DNA of 64,000 nt from JAZOXB01 sp040096185 (GTDB lineage: Bacteria; Bacillota; Clostridia; Oscillospirales; Oscillospiraceae), in assembly GCF_040096185.1 (NCBI RefSeq), contig NZ_JBBMFF010000241.1, positions 1 to 64,000 on the forward strand. The letters are read 5' to 3'. Below, in pieces: positions 7,369-17,883 of the stretch. The position numbers and the translations under genes were made by a program. How positions within the stretch are numbered: position 1 is the stretch's first letter; each line of letters starts with the position of its first letter. The notes under the pieces were generated by a model. It was given only the letters and a program-made list of their open reading frames with translations. It was not told where the DNA came from and ran no database searches.

Positions 7369-10300
7369 ATGAGAAAACAGAAGCTTCGGCAGCTATTGGC
7401 TGTCCTCCTGACGCTCTGCCTGCTGCTCGGCTGCGTTCCCGCAGTGTTTGCAGCAGACCAGACGAAGGAGCTGGAGCTGCAGCAGACGCCTGTTTCCATC
7501 TCTCCTGAAAATGAGAATGTGGAAACGGACGCAGCGGACGAGCCCGCGCCGGAGGAAACGGTGCGTGTGATCATCCGCTTCCGCAGCGATTCCCTGACCG
7601 AGCACGGCTATTCGACCCGCGGCCTCGGCAGCAACGCTGCGGCACTGGCCTACAGTGACCGCCTGCAGAAGAAGCAGCGCACGCAGATCAAGGCCATTTC
7701 GGCGGAGCTCGGCGTGACGCTTCCCGTGCGCTACCAGTTCACCATCGGCGTGAACGGCGTTGCCACGAGTGTGCCCTACGGCGAGGTGGAGGCGATCCGC
7801 GCCATGGACGGCGTTGAGAGCGTCTATGTGGAAAATCAGTACGAGCCGGATGTCGACGAGCCCAACACGGCTACGGCAGGCACGATGATCGGCTCCTATA
7901 ACGCCTGGGCCGACGGCTATACCGGCGCAGGCAGCCGGGTCGCCATCATCGATACCGGCCTGGATATCGACCACCCGAGCTTTGATGAGAGCGCGTTCCT
8001 TTATGGCCTCGAGCGCTCCGCGGCCCGTTTCGGCAAGCAGGTCTCCGATTATGATCTGATGACGGAAGAGAACATCACGAAGGTCCTGCCCCGTCTGCAT
8101 GCATCGGAGCGCATGAGCGGCCTGACGGCCGACGAGCTCTACCGCACGGCCAAGATCCCCTATGCGTTCAACTATATCGATGAGGATCTGGACGTCACCC
8201 ATGACAACGACGCGCAGGGCGACCACGGTACGCACGTTGCCGGTATCGCCACTGCGAATACCTATGTCTGGACGAAGGACGCCGACGGCGATCTGCACGC
8301 GGCCCGCCAGAAAAACGGCGTGGCCGGCGTGGCGCCGGATGCGCAGGTCCTGCCGATGAAGGTCTTCGGCAAGGGCGGCGGCGCGTATGATTCGGACTAT
8401 ATGGCGGCCCTCGAGGACGCCCTGCTGCTCGACTGCGACACGGTCAACCTGTCGCTCGGCTCGTCCGTCTCCGGCCATACGTTCAGCGATAACGACGAGC
8501 TGTTTGCCAGCCTCCAGGACACGGACACCGTCGTGACCATCTCCGCCGGCAACAAGTTCAGCTATGCGCAGTACAACAATACCGGCACGAAGATGCAGCT
8601 CACGCAGGACACCGTGATCGACACGGTCGGCTCTCCCGGCTCGTTCGGCAATGCGTTCACCATTGCCTCGACTGACAACTCCGGTCTGACGGGCGTGATG
8701 CCGGTGTTCAACGGCGTCGGCACGTCCTACAATGATACCTCCGAGAACTACGGCGCCTATGCGTTCACGACGCTCGATACCTCGGCGGACAAGTCCGGCA
8801 CGACGTATGACTACGTCTTCCTTGGCGACCCGACGACGGGCGAGGACATCTTCGGCGCGGACGAGAGCTTTGAGGGCCTCGACCTCACCGGCAAGATCGT
8901 CCTGATCTCCCGCGGCGGCGGTGTTTCATTCTATGTCAAGGCGAACAATGCCGTGAAGGCCGGTGCGGCCGCCACCGTCATTTATAATAATGACAGCGCC
9001 AACAATCTCAACATGAACCTGACGGGCTATGAGTACAAGAACCCTGCCGTCCTCATCCCGATGATCAGCGCCGAGAGCATTCTCGCCGCCTCCGAGAAGG
9101 ACGAGACGACCGGCCTGTACGGCGGAAAGATGGTCGTTGCCAATCAGGTCCGCACCGTGACAGACGTCCCCGGCGGCTTTGTACCGAGCGACTTCTCCTC
9201 CTGGGGCGTTCCCGGCAACCTCGACCTGAAGCCCGAGATCACCGCTCCGGGCGGCAACATCTGGTCCACCCTGACGGATGGCACCTACGGCTCCATGTCC
9301 GGTACGTCCATGTCCGCGCCGAGCGTGACCGGCATGGCGGCAGTCGTTGCGCAGTATCTGCGCGAGACCGGCCTTGCCGAGCAGGAGGGCATGACGGTTC
9401 GCGCCCTGTCGCAGGCACTGCTCATGTCCACGTCCAGCCCGCTGAAGCAGGATAACGGCGTGGAGTATTCGCCCAGAAAGCAGGGCTCCGGCTTTGCAAA
9501 CGTCTATCATGCCGTGACGACCCCGGCCTATCTGCTGACGGACAGCAAGGATGTGACCGACGGCAAGGTCAAGGTCAACCTCGGCGACGATCCCGACCGC
9601 ACGGGCGAGTATACCTTTGACTTCACCATTAACAATCTCTCGGATAAGGCCCTTGCCTATGTGCTCCATGCCGGCATCAACACCATGGCGGTCGAGGAGA
9701 TCGAGGGTGAGAACTATATGTCCGATACGGCCCGTGTCCTGACCCCGAAGGTCACCTTCGACGTCGAGGGCGGCACGAGCTACCTCTATGACCTGAACGG
9801 CGACGGCGCCATCGACGAGAACGATGCCCTCGTGCTCCTGCAGGTCGCAAACGGCACGCATGACGCGCTGCCCGAGGCCGATACCGCCAAGTACGACTTC
9901 GACGGCGACGGCGCTCTCACTACGGCGGACGCCCAACTCTATCTGGCCGGTCTGCACAATGAGCCGGAGAGTCCGAACGTCTACGCGGCTGCCGTGACGG
10001 TCCCCGCCAGCGGCTCCGTCTCCGTCAAGGCGACAGTGAAGCTCAGCGAGGCCGACCGTGCTTACTTCGCAGAATACTATCCAAACGGCTGCTATGTCGA
10101 GGGCTATGTCTACGCCTCCGATCCGACGGAAGCCGAGGCCGAGCTGTCTCTGCCGATCCTGGCCTACTACGGCAGCTGGACGGATGCCTCCATGTTCGAT
10201 AAGTACATCACCCTGCGCGACAGCGTCGATCCGGATGCCGTCGGCTACACCACGACGCAGTACGCCAACGCGCTCGTCCTGCGCGGCTCCGGCTCCTCCT

Positions 10301-12822
10301 CGGCCTACTACCTTACGGCAAACCCCTACGGTCAGGCTGCGGAATTCCTCGCCGACCGCACGGCCATCAGCTCCACGTCCGGCGTGCAGCTCTATGGCGC
10401 ATACGCCAGCCTGATCCGCAACGCGGGCGGTGATCTGAATGCCGTCATCTCCAATGCAGAGACCGGCGAGGTCTATGCAAGCGTTGATCAGGGCGTGCAG
10501 TTCGGCGCTTACTACAACACGAGCGCAGCGGCCTGGGGCAACAACATGATCGCCATCCCGCTGAGCTGGAATGTGACGGACAAGAACGGCGGTCCGCTGC
10601 CCGAGGGCACGAAGATCAAGGTCACCGTGAACGCCATTCCGGAATACAACTGGGACCGCGCCACGAAGACTGTGAAGGGCACGCTCGGCGCGGGCGCTTC
10701 CTGGACGACGGAGCTCACGGTCGATAACACCGCTCCGGAGCTGACCGGCGCGAGCTACACCCGCGATTTCGTGACCGGCGAATCCAGCCTGCGGGTCACC
10801 GCGAAGGATAACCGCTATGTGGCGGCCATCCTCGTGACGAATGCCCGCCAGACGCAGGTCCTTGCCCGTCAGGCCGTGAACCAGACCGAGCTCGGCGTGG
10901 AATCCACGGTCACGGTCGATACCTCCGGCGTCACCGGCTCCGAGGTCTGCGTCATTGCCGTCGACTATGCCGGCAACATGGCAGGCTATAAGATCAAGCT
11001 CAACGGCAGCGAGGAAGAGGAGATCGATGCGGACAGCTTCTATGCCAACAACGCCTACGATTCCTCCTGGATCGCCTTCAAGGCCGGTTCGATGGACACT
11101 GCCAAGACCGTGGCGCAGGGTGCGATCTATGCTGCCGACTGCGTCGAGGATCATGTCTTTACGATCGACAGCAGCGCCCGCTTCTGCGTCGCTCCGCTGA
11201 ACGATCTGGAGAACCAGACATACATCGAAACGCTCAGCCTGCCGAGCAATGCGCTCGATATGGCCTACAACTACGCGGACGGCAAGCTGTACGTCCTGTG
11301 CACGCAGAACCGCCTGTACTCCATCGACCCGCTTATGGGCACACTGGAGATGGTCGGCACCATCCCGATGTCCGCCGGCCTGAGCTTCATGACGCTGGCC
11401 TGCGCGACAGACGGCACGTTCTATGCCGCGACCTACAGCGACTATAACTCCCGCCTGTATAAGTTCGTCCTGACGGACGAGGGCTTCACGGTCACGCCGT
11501 TCCCGAAGACGACGGGCATGAAGGTCGCATTCCTGCAGTCCATGACCTACGACCATAACACCGGCAAGCTCTATCACGCCAACTACGGCGCGAAGACGTA
11601 CTACACCACCTTCATTTCCTATGACCTGACGACCGGCGAAGCCACCGTGCTCGATGAGCTCTATCAGGCAGAGCTGTGCGGCCTGTTCATCCCGCGCAAG
11701 AGCGGCTCCATGTTCGGCCCGTCCGAAAAAGTTCAGGAGATCTCACTGAGCCAGGAGAGCCTCGACCTCATCAAGGACAGCAGCGCCACGCTGGAGGTTT
11801 CCGCGAAGCCGTGGACGGTCGTGAACCGTGACTGCACCTGGACAAGCTCCGATGAGACCGTCGCCAAGGTGGAAAACGGCGTCGTCAAGGCCGTCGGCGC
11901 AGGTACCTGCACCATCAAGGCAGCCTCCGTCCTGGACCCGAGTGTCACGGATACCTGCACTGTGACGGTCAAGGAGGTCGACCATGACCTCAGCGCCGTC
12001 ATCTGGGATGCGGACAGTCAGTCCTGGTTCAGCACGTTCAACACGAAGACGATCCCGAATTACAAGAAGCTGACCGAGCAGGCCAGCCGCCAGCAGATCA
12101 TGGCCGCGGCGACCGATACCGCCGGCATTACTTACGCCGCCTCCTATGAAGAAAAGGACGGCAATCTTTACTCGACTCTCTATCAGGTCGGAAAGGATTA
12201 CAGCCTGACGAAGATCGGCGATTCCGAAGTTGCCTATACCGATATGACGTTCGCCGAGAAGCTCAATGGCGGCACGATGCTTGCAACCTGTGGCAAAAGC
12301 ATCGTCACGGTCGACACCGCAACCGGTGCTTACACTGCGGGCTGGAATCTCTCCACACTCTTCTCCGCGAACCTCGTCGGCATTACCTATCTCAACACCA
12401 TCAACGACACGACGAATGGCGTGACTGACAACTGCCTGGTGCTTGACGCAGACGGCAAGGTCTGGGCCATGGGCTTCTACGGCGACGGCGACAACCTGCA
12501 CTGCACGCTGCCGCAGCTCGTTGCCGACCTCGGCATCACGGCGAGCAGAGCCTTCTTCTGCTCCATCGCGACCGACGGTGCTTACCTCTATGCCACGATC
12601 CTGAACGGCTCGCAGTCCGAGCTGGCCGTTCTCGACCTCAAGACCGGCGCGGCTGCCGACCTCGGCAGCTTCAACGCGGACGTCTGGCCCGTTGTCGGCC
12701 TGAGAACGGACCGCGTGACGATCGTCACCTCCGCATCCACCTCCTCCGCCATGGAAAGCACCGACTCCCTGCCTGCACTGCAGGAGGCGCAGATCGAGGC
12801 GCTTCCCGTGACGGCACGCTGA
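7369..12822 (+). CDS. Large secreted subtilisin-family (S8) protease with PA, dockerin-like and Ig-like domains
   Basis: 1817 residues with a clear signal peptide (MRKQKLRQLLAVLLTLCLLLG, cleavage near VFA-AD). Catalytic triad: Asp195 in VAIIDTGLD, His289 in GDHGTHVAG, Ser647 in GTSMSAP, with oxyanion Asn395 in ISAGN. A protease-associated domain is inserted before the serine, as in lactocepin/C5a-peptidase enzymes. Residues about 805-865 hold two EF-hand-like repeats (DLNGDGAIDENDA, DFDGDGALTTADA), the dockerin type I pattern. After Fn3-like regions and a region rich in beta-propeller-like repeats there is a bacterial Ig-like (Big_2) domain at about 1455-1545. No sortase or SLH anchor is visible. 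Probably degrades extracellular protein. Followed after 19 bases by an SLH protein, suggesting co-expression. Confidence 0.93.
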   Translation: MRKQKLRQLLAVLLTLCLLLGCVPAVFAADQTKELELQQTPVSISPENENVETDAADEPAPEETVRVIIRFRSDSLTEHGYSTRGLGSNAAALAYSDRLQKKQRTQIKAISAELGVTLPVRYQFTIGVNGVATSVPYGEVEAIRAMDGVESVYVENQYEPDVDEPNTATAGTMIGSYNAWADGYTGAGSRVAIIDTGLDIDHPSFDESAFLYGLERSAARFGKQVSDYDLMTEENITKVLPRLHASERMSGLTADELYRTAKIPYAFNYIDEDLDVTHDNDAQGDHGTHVAGIATANTYVWTKDADGDLHAARQKNGVAGVAPDAQVLPMKVFGKGGGAYDSDYMAALEDALLLDCDTVNLSLGSSVSGHTFSDNDELFASLQDTDTVVTISAGNKFSYAQYNNTGTKMQLTQDTVIDTVGSPGSFGNAFTIASTDNSGLTGVMPVFNGVGTSYNDTSENYGAYAFTTLDTSADKSGTTYDYVFLGDPTTGEDIFGADESFEGLDLTGKIVLISRGGGVSFYVKANNAVKAGAAATVIYNNDSANNLNMNLTGYEYKNPAVLIPMISAESILAASEKDETTGLYGGKMVVANQVRTVTDVPGGFVPSDFSSWGVPGNLDLKPEITAPGGNIWSTLTDGTYGSMSGTSMSAPSVTGMAAVVAQYLRETGLAEQEGMTVRALSQALLMSTSSPLKQDNGVEYSPRKQGSGFANVYHAVTTPAYLLTDSKDVTDGKVKVNLGDDPDRTGEYTFDFTINNLSDKALAYVLHAGINTMAVEEIEGENYMSDTARVLTPKVTFDVEGGTSYLYDLNGDGAIDENDALVLLQVANGTHDALPEADTAKYDFDGDGALTTADAQLYLAGLHNEPESPNVYAAAVTVPASGSVSVKATVKLSEADRAYFAEYYPNGCYVEGYVYASDPTEAEAELSLPILAYYGSWTDASMFDKYITLRDSVDPDAVGYTTTQYANALVLRGSGSSSAYYLTANPYGQAAEFLADRTAISSTSGVQLYGAYASLIRNAGGDLNAVISNAETGEVYASVDQGVQFGAYYNTSAAAWGNNMIAIPLSWNVTDKNGGPLPEGTKIKVTVNAIPEYNWDRATKTVKGTLGAGASWTTELTVDNTAPELTGASYTRDFVTGESSLRVTAKDNRYVAAILVTNARQTQVLARQAVNQTELGVESTVTVDTSGVTGSEVCVIAVDYAGNMAGYKIKLNGSEEEEIDADSFYANNAYDSSWIAFKAGSMDTAKTVAQGAIYAADCVEDHVFTIDSSARFCVAPLNDLENQTYIETLSLPSNALDMAYNYADGKLYVLCTQNRLYSIDPLMGTLEMVGTIPMSAGLSFMTLACATDGTFYAATYSDYNSRLYKFVLTDEGFTVTPFPKTTGMKVAFLQSMTYDHNTGKLYHANYGAKTYYTTFISYDLTTGEATVLDELYQAELCGLFIPRKSGSMFGPSEKVQEISLSQESLDLIKDSSATLEVSAKPWTVVNRDCTWTSSDETVAKVENGVVKAVGAGTCTIKAASVLDPSVTDTCTVTVKEVDHDLSAVIWDADSQSWFSTFNTKTIPNYKKLTEQASRQQIMAAATDTAGITYAASYEEKDGNLYSTLYQVGKDYSLTKIGDSEVAYTDMTFAEKLNGGTMLATCGKSIVTVDTATGAYTAGWNLSTLFSANLVGITYLNTINDTTNGVTDNCLVLDADGKVWAMGFYGDGDNLHCTLPQLVADLGITASRAFFCSIATDGAYLYATILNGSQSELAVLDLKTGAAADLGSFNADVWPVVGLRTDRVTIVTSASTSSAMESTDSLPALQEAQIEALPVTAR

Positions 12823-12841
12823 AGAAAGGATGAGGCAAGTC

Positions 12842-13810
12842 ATGATGAAACGAATCATTTCCTGCCTGCTCGTCTGCTTCCTGCTGCTCGGGCTCTGCCC
12901 GGCAGCGCTGGCAGCTGCAGGCTCTCCCACCGCGACTGCAGCCGTAACGGCGAACGCGCAGGGCTCTGCGACGGTCGTCCTCACGGTCAAGGCGGGCAGC
13001 GGCTCGTCCCACGGCCGCGTGACTGCAACGATGCCTGCCGGCCTGACGCTGGCAAGCGCCCGCTCCCTGCTGGGCAGCGAAGGCATTGCCGACCTGTCGA
13101 GCACGAAAACGTCCCTGCGCTTTGCCTGGGCCTGCTATGCGGACCTGAAGAAGGATACCGCTGCGCTTGAGCTGAAGCTCACGGGAAAGCCCGGCGTCTA
13201 TGCGCTGCAGCTTTCCCTCCCGGAGACAAAGGAGACGGTCTCCGTCTCGGTCGAGATCCCCGGCGTGTTCCGCGACGTTTCCGCTGACGACTGGTTCTTC
13301 AACGCGGTCTATGACGCATACGGCCGCGGCCTCATGGTCGGCGAGTCCTCCGATCTCTTTGCCCCGAACGACAGCATGACCCGCGCCATGCTCATCACGA
13401 CGCTGTACCGCATGTCCGGCTCTCCGGCCGTGACGGGCGAGAACCCGTATTCCGACGTTCCTGCAGGCAGCTACTATGAGAAGGCTGTCATCTGGGCCAT
13501 GCAGAAGGGCGTTGCCAACGGCATGGGCGGCGGCAAGTTCGAGCCGGACACCCGCGTGACGCGCCAGCAGGCCGTGACAATGCTCTATCGCTACGCCGTG
13601 AAGATCGCAGGCATCCGGACGGATGAGCGTGCCGAGCTCGGCCGCTTCACCGACAGCGCGAAGATCAATGCCTACGCGATCACCGCGATGCGCTGGGCTG
13701 TCGGCTCCGGCCTGATGAAGGGTTACCCCGACAATACGCTGCAGCCGAACGGCACACTGACGCGCGCCGAGGCCGCAACGCTTCTTGTCTGGCTGGCTGC
13801 CAAGGTTTGA
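12842..13810 (+). CDS. SLH-anchored surface protein with an N-terminal cohesin-like/Ig-like domain
   Basis: 322 residues from ATG 12842, preceded by AAAGGA at 11 bases; an earlier ATG at 12830 has no spacing. The signal peptide KRIISCLLVCFLLLGLCPAA is followed by a ~115-residue beta domain (TATAAVTANAQGSATVVLTV to VSVSVEIPG). Three SLH motifs follow: FRDVSADDWFFNAVYDAYGR, YSDVPAGSYYEKAVIWAMQK and FTDSAKINAYAITAMRWAVG, each with a T-R-A/TRQQA half. SLH domains bind pyruvylated cell-wall polymer. The beta domain recalls cohesins (LRFAW, LELKLTGKPGVYAL). If so, it could hold the dockerin-bearing protease next door; this is inference. Confidence 0.85.
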   Translation: MMKRIISCLLVCFLLLGLCPAALAAAGSPTATAAVTANAQGSATVVLTVKAGSGSSHGRVTATMPAGLTLASARSLLGSEGIADLSSTKTSLRFAWACYADLKKDTAALELKLTGKPGVYALQLSLPETKETVSVSVEIPGVFRDVSADDWFFNAVYDAYGRGLMVGESSDLFAPNDSMTRAMLITTLYRMSGSPAVTGENPYSDVPAGSYYEKAVIWAMQKGVANGMGGGKFEPDTRVTRQQAVTMLYRYAVKIAGIRTDERAELGRFTDSAKINAYAITAMRWAVGSGLMKGYPDNTLQPNGTLTRAEAATLLVWLAAKV

Positions 13811-13820
13811 TGATCCCCAT

Positions 13821-13840
13821 GCGGGGGCTGCGGCCCCCGC
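13821..13840 (+). promoter_or_regulatory. Intercistronic GC hairpin
   Basis: Perfect 8-bp stem GCGGGGGC/GCCCCCGC with a TGCG loop, between the two SLH genes. No T-run follows, so an mRNA processing/stability role or partial attenuation is more likely than full termination. Confidence 0.5.
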
Positions 13841-13883
13841 TCCGGATCCCGTGTTGTAACTCACAACAGAAAGGACAGAATCT

Positions 13884-16800
13884 ATGAGTATTCGCAAACG
13901 CGCCCTGTCCCTGCTTCTGGTTCTGGTCATGCTGCTTGGCGTTCTGCCTGCCGGCGCTGCCGCGGCGGAGGTCTATCAGGATGTGCCGTCCGGGCATTGG
14001 GCCAGCGATTATATTGCGCGCGTCGCGGAGCAGGGCCTCATGGTCGGCACCTCTGACACGACGTTCGCTCCGGAAGAGACGATCACCCGCGCCATGTTCG
14101 TAACGATCCTGGCGCGCTATGCCAAGGCAGAAACGGACAACAATGCTGAAACGGCGTTCACGGATGTCCCCGCCGGGCAGTATTACACCGGCGCCGTTGC
14201 CTGGGCTGCGGCTAACGGCATCGTCAACGGCACGAGCGCTGTGACGTTCGCTCCGAACGATCCCGTGACCCGCGAGCAGATGGCAGCCCTGCTGTATCGC
14301 GCCATGCGCTTCCTCGGGAACAAGTGCCCGCAGGACGGCAAGCTCGACGTCTTCTCCGATGCCTCCGCGCTTTCGGATTGGGCCGTTGAGGGCATGATCT
14401 GGGCTGCCGGCGCAGGCCTGTTCGGCGGCTTTGAGGACGGAACGCTCCGCCCGCAGGAGACCGCCACCCGCGCGCAGGCCGCAAAGGTCTTCTGCGTGCT
14501 GCTGGACTATTCGGAGCAGCCCGAGCCGACGGAGCCCTCTGCCGAGCCGACGGAGCCCTCCGAGGAGCCGACGCAGGAACCGACTGCGGAGCCGACCGAT
14601 CCCACTGAGCCGACGGAGCCGGAGACCGGCTTCACCGTTACGTTCAAGGGCGAGGGCGGCTATGCCAAGGTCAACGGCGAAAAGGTCACGTCCGTGACGC
14701 TCGAGCCGGGCGTGACCTGGCTGAACTTCAACCTCTACGGTGATCACAGCGAGGGCTTTGATCTCGATCAGGTCGCCGCCTCCTCCGGCACGCTGCAGCG
14801 CGTGCGCTCCGAGTTCATCCTCCGCGACATCACCGAGGATGTGACCGTCACGTTTACGACGACCGGCATGATCGTCACCGTGACGTTCGTCTCCAAGCAG
14901 GTCGCCACGGTCACACCCGAAAAGGTGCAGGTGCCCTGGGGCCAGACCGTTGAGCCCGCCACGGCGGAGCGCAGCGGCTATACGTTCGTCAGCTGGACGA
15001 CGGAGGACGGCACACCGTTTGACTTCTCCCAGCCCGTTCGTGAGGACGTGACACTCTATGCGACCTGGAAGGTTCGCATGTACGTTGTGACATACTATGA
15101 CGGCGAAAACGTGCTCTACACGCAGGAATACAGCTACGGCTCCGTCATCGACCGTCCGACTTCTCCGAGCAAGGAAGGCTACCTGTTCACCGGCTGGTTC
15201 AAGGATCCCGAGCTGACGCAGATGTTCGACTTCATCGACCGCTGCCGCGGCGATATGAGCCTGTACGCCAAGTGGCGTGAGGACGATCGCTCCGACTATA
15301 TCTACCTCGACGGCACGGACGGCGATGATGCGAACGACGGCACGACCGAGGAGAGCGCCGTCAAGACCTTCGAGCGCGCGAAGTCGCTGCTCGCAGAGAG
15401 CAAGAACCCCGTCATCCTGATCTGCGGCACCGTGACCATTACGAAGGACACGACGTGGACCATGGCCGACCTTGAGGGCGGCAAGGTCATGCGTGCAGGC
15501 TCCTTCACGAAGCGCATGATCGTCATCGAGCCGGAGGCCGAGGACGCTTCCGCAACGCTGACGCTCGAGAACATCACGCTCGACGGCGGTGCGACCATGT
15601 GGCCGGAGCTGCTGACGCAGAATATGGTCTGGTACATCCTCGATATCGAGGCCGGCGGCCGCCTTGTCCTGAACAGCGGCGCGACGGTGCAGAACTCCGC
15701 GGCATCGTCCCGTATGGTCGGCGGCGCGATCTATGTCACCGGCAGCGGCTTTAACTGCGGCACGGTAGAGATGAACGAGGGCGCCAAGATCATCAATAAC
15801 TACGGCGGCTATATGTCTGCGATCGCCGGTTCCGCCGGTGCGCATATTACGATCAACGGCGGCCTCATCTCCGGCAACAAGGCAACGAACACCGGCACGA
15901 CCCTCCCGCACCGCGGCTCCGCCGTTGGCGTGAGCAGCGGCGAAGCCAACGCTCCCGGCATCCTGACTATCAACGGCGGCATCATCGAGAATAACGAATC
16001 CCTGAAGGGCTGTGCCGTCAGTCTTGCCCAGCATGCGGTCGGCTATCTCAACGGCGGTATCATCCGCAACAACGTCTCCGGCACCTATGCGGCTCTTGTT
16101 GCCTACGGTAACTCCGGCAGCTCGACGTGGTACCTCAACGGCGGTACGATCGAGAACAACACGCCGGGTGCAGGCTACCCCGACGATCAGGTCGCCATGC
16201 TTGAAAAGTCTCAGGTCGTCTTTGGCGCCGAAAAGGATGCCCTGACGTTCTCCGGCCTGTATCTGAACACCGAGAGAGGAGCGCTCCCAGTCGCCATCGC
16301 CAAGCCCCTGAGCAATGTGACGGGCGGCGGCGTCCGCGTGACCCTCGACTACATGGGCACGGATATCGTTCTGGCCATCGGCTACGGCACCTATAAGCTC
16401 ACAGCCGAGGATACGAAGGCCTATCAGCTGGTCAACTCTCTCGACCCGTATTACAAGGCGGAGATCGACGCGGCGAACAACCGTTACTGCGTTGTTTCCG
16501 CGCAGGTTATCGGCGCCGAGGTCTACATGAACGACAGCACGATGTCCACGAACCCCGGCAATGATGCCAACGACGGCCTGACGCCGCAGACGCCGGTCGC
16601 CACCTTCGCGCGCGCCAAGGAGATCCTGAAGGCCAACGCCAAGGAGAAGGGCGACAACATCATCTACATTATGAACGGCGGCACGCTGGAAGCGGGCACG
16701 AGTGAGGTCTGGTCCCTCGAGGGCATTCCGAACGCCATGCTTTCGCGCTATCTCAACGGCAGCACCGGCTCGGCCGTCTGGGTCGAGGGTGAACTGACGC

Positions 16801-17747
16801 TCGAGAATATCACGCTCGACGGCCTGTGCATGTATACCCCGCAGACGCGCTCAACGAGCGCCTTTGTCCGCGTGGATGAAGGCGGCACGCTGAACGTTAA
16901 GGCCGGTACGGTCGTGCGCAACATGCGTGGTTCGTCTCAGGTCTTCGTGTGGTCGTTCAGCCGTGCAGGCAAGACGAACACGGTCAACGTTGAGGACGTG
17001 ACGGTCACGAACTGCCAGACCTACAGCTCCAGCAACAGCGAGACCGGCGGCGCTTCCGTTTTCGCCATGTACGGTCAGAGCGGCAGCAGTGTTCTGAACC
17101 TGAAGAACGGCACGTTCACGAACAATCAGGCCAGGCTGGTCCATGTGAACGGCGGCGGTACGCACACGATCAACATCGAGAATGCGACGTTTACGAACAA
17201 CTCCGTCAAGGGCTGCGGTGCGATCTTCCTGATGGATCAGTCGAATGCGGGCAACGCCTCTGCGATCAACGTCTACGGCGGCACGTTCACGGACAATGCC
17301 TGCCTGCTGAGCAGCACGTCCTACGGCTCCGGCTCCATCGCCCGCCTGAAGTCTCCGGGTGCGCTGCACTTCTACGGCGGCACGTTTGCCAACAACACGA
17401 CCGTAGCCGGCAAGAACTATGAGGGCATCTATCTGCGCGACGTTTCCCAGAAGCTCGGCTCCAACGTCTATGTGCACAAGCTCTCTGCGGACCTGAACGT
17501 GTACCTGACACCATACAGTGCCAAGGTCTTCATGAGCCGCATCGTCGTCGACAGCGCCCTGACACATACGATCTCCGTGTATATCGCGGATAATCGCGTC
17601 CCGGCTAAGGGCATGCCGCTCGTCGTCGGCACGGACGAATACAAGCTCAGCGAGGCTGATCTGGCCATGGTCAAATCGGCCAATCCGAAGGCGACGTTCT
17701 ACCTCGATACCGAGAACAACGCCATCTGCATTGCCAAGGCAGAGTGA
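13884..17747 (+). CDS. SLH-anchored beta-helix adhesin-like protein
   Basis: 1287 residues. A signal peptide (RALSLLLVLVMLLGVLPAGA) and three SLH repeats (about 28-205) anchor it to the wall. A Pro-Glu-Thr linker of EPTEPSEEPT type spans about 212-248. Then come two InlB-type B repeats (about 330-465) with the GYTFVSWTTEDGT and GYLFTGWFKDPEL signatures. The rest is a right-handed beta-helix of NGGxI-ENN type repeats in two homologous halves, starting at about 472 (YLDGTDGDDANDG) and about 880 (NPGNDANDGLT). This points to an internal duplication. Likely adhesin or glycan-binding; no catalytic residues were recognised. Ends at a strong terminator. Confidence 0.85.
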   Translation: MSIRKRALSLLLVLVMLLGVLPAGAAAAEVYQDVPSGHWASDYIARVAEQGLMVGTSDTTFAPEETITRAMFVTILARYAKAETDNNAETAFTDVPAGQYYTGAVAWAAANGIVNGTSAVTFAPNDPVTREQMAALLYRAMRFLGNKCPQDGKLDVFSDASALSDWAVEGMIWAAGAGLFGGFEDGTLRPQETATRAQAAKVFCVLLDYSEQPEPTEPSAEPTEPSEEPTQEPTAEPTDPTEPTEPETGFTVTFKGEGGYAKVNGEKVTSVTLEPGVTWLNFNLYGDHSEGFDLDQVAASSGTLQRVRSEFILRDITEDVTVTFTTTGMIVTVTFVSKQVATVTPEKVQVPWGQTVEPATAERSGYTFVSWTTEDGTPFDFSQPVREDVTLYATWKVRMYVVTYYDGENVLYTQEYSYGSVIDRPTSPSKEGYLFTGWFKDPELTQMFDFIDRCRGDMSLYAKWREDDRSDYIYLDGTDGDDANDGTTEESAVKTFERAKSLLAESKNPVILICGTVTITKDTTWTMADLEGGKVMRAGSFTKRMIVIEPEAEDASATLTLENITLDGGATMWPELLTQNMVWYILDIEAGGRLVLNSGATVQNSAASSRMVGGAIYVTGSGFNCGTVEMNEGAKIINNYGGYMSAIAGSAGAHITINGGLISGNKATNTGTTLPHRGSAVGVSSGEANAPGILTINGGIIENNESLKGCAVSLAQHAVGYLNGGIIRNNVSGTYAALVAYGNSGSSTWYLNGGTIENNTPGAGYPDDQVAMLEKSQVVFGAEKDALTFSGLYLNTERGALPVAIAKPLSNVTGGGVRVTLDYMGTDIVLAIGYGTYKLTAEDTKAYQLVNSLDPYYKAEIDAANNRYCVVSAQVIGAEVYMNDSTMSTNPGNDANDGLTPQTPVATFARAKEILKANAKEKGDNIIYIMNGGTLEAGTSEVWSLEGIPNAMLSRYLNGSTGSAVWVEGELTLENITLDGLCMYTPQTRSTSAFVRVDEGGTLNVKAGTVVRNMRGSSQVFVWSFSRAGKTNTVNVEDVTVTNCQTYSSSNSETGGASVFAMYGQSGSSVLNLKNGTFTNNQARLVHVNGGGTHTINIENATFTNNSVKGCGAIFLMDQSNAGNASAINVYGGTFTDNACLLSSTSYGSGSIARLKSPGALHFYGGTFANNTTVAGKNYEGIYLRDVSQKLGSNVYVHKLSADLNVYLTPYSAKVFMSRIVVDSALTHTISVYIADNRVPAKGMPLVVGTDEYKLSEADLAMVKSANPKATFYLDTENNAICIAKAE

Positions 17748-17769
17748 TTACTCTCCATTACATCCCCGC

Positions 17770-17797
17770 GCGCCCCGGCTTCGGCCGGGGCGCTTTT
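17770..17797 (+). terminator. Terminator of the surface-protein operon
   Basis: 10-bp stem GCGCCCCGGC/GCCGGGGCGC with a TTCG tetraloop, followed by TTTTG. Confidence 0.9.
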
Positions 17798-17883
17798 GCG
17801 TGCAGATTTACCAGATCCTTCCGCGCATGCAAGCCAACGTGCAAAATATTTGCCGAAATATGCGCCGTTTTTTGCAAAAACCA

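Noticed and set aside
8926..11577. Long minus-strand open frame (883 codons) inside the subtilase gene
   Set aside because: It is an antisense shadow of a GC-rich gene with strong third-position bias; no ribosome site and no recognisable domain, while the plus strand shows a clear protease.
14518..14630. CRISPR or tandem-repeat array
   Set aside because: The repetition is codons of a Pro-Thr-Glu linker inside a surface protein, in frame and degenerate; no spacer structure.
13884..17747. Carbohydrate-active enzyme (pectate lyase) call for the beta-helix protein
   Set aside because: Beta-helix repeats are present but I saw no catalytic residue pattern; adhesin-like is the safer description.
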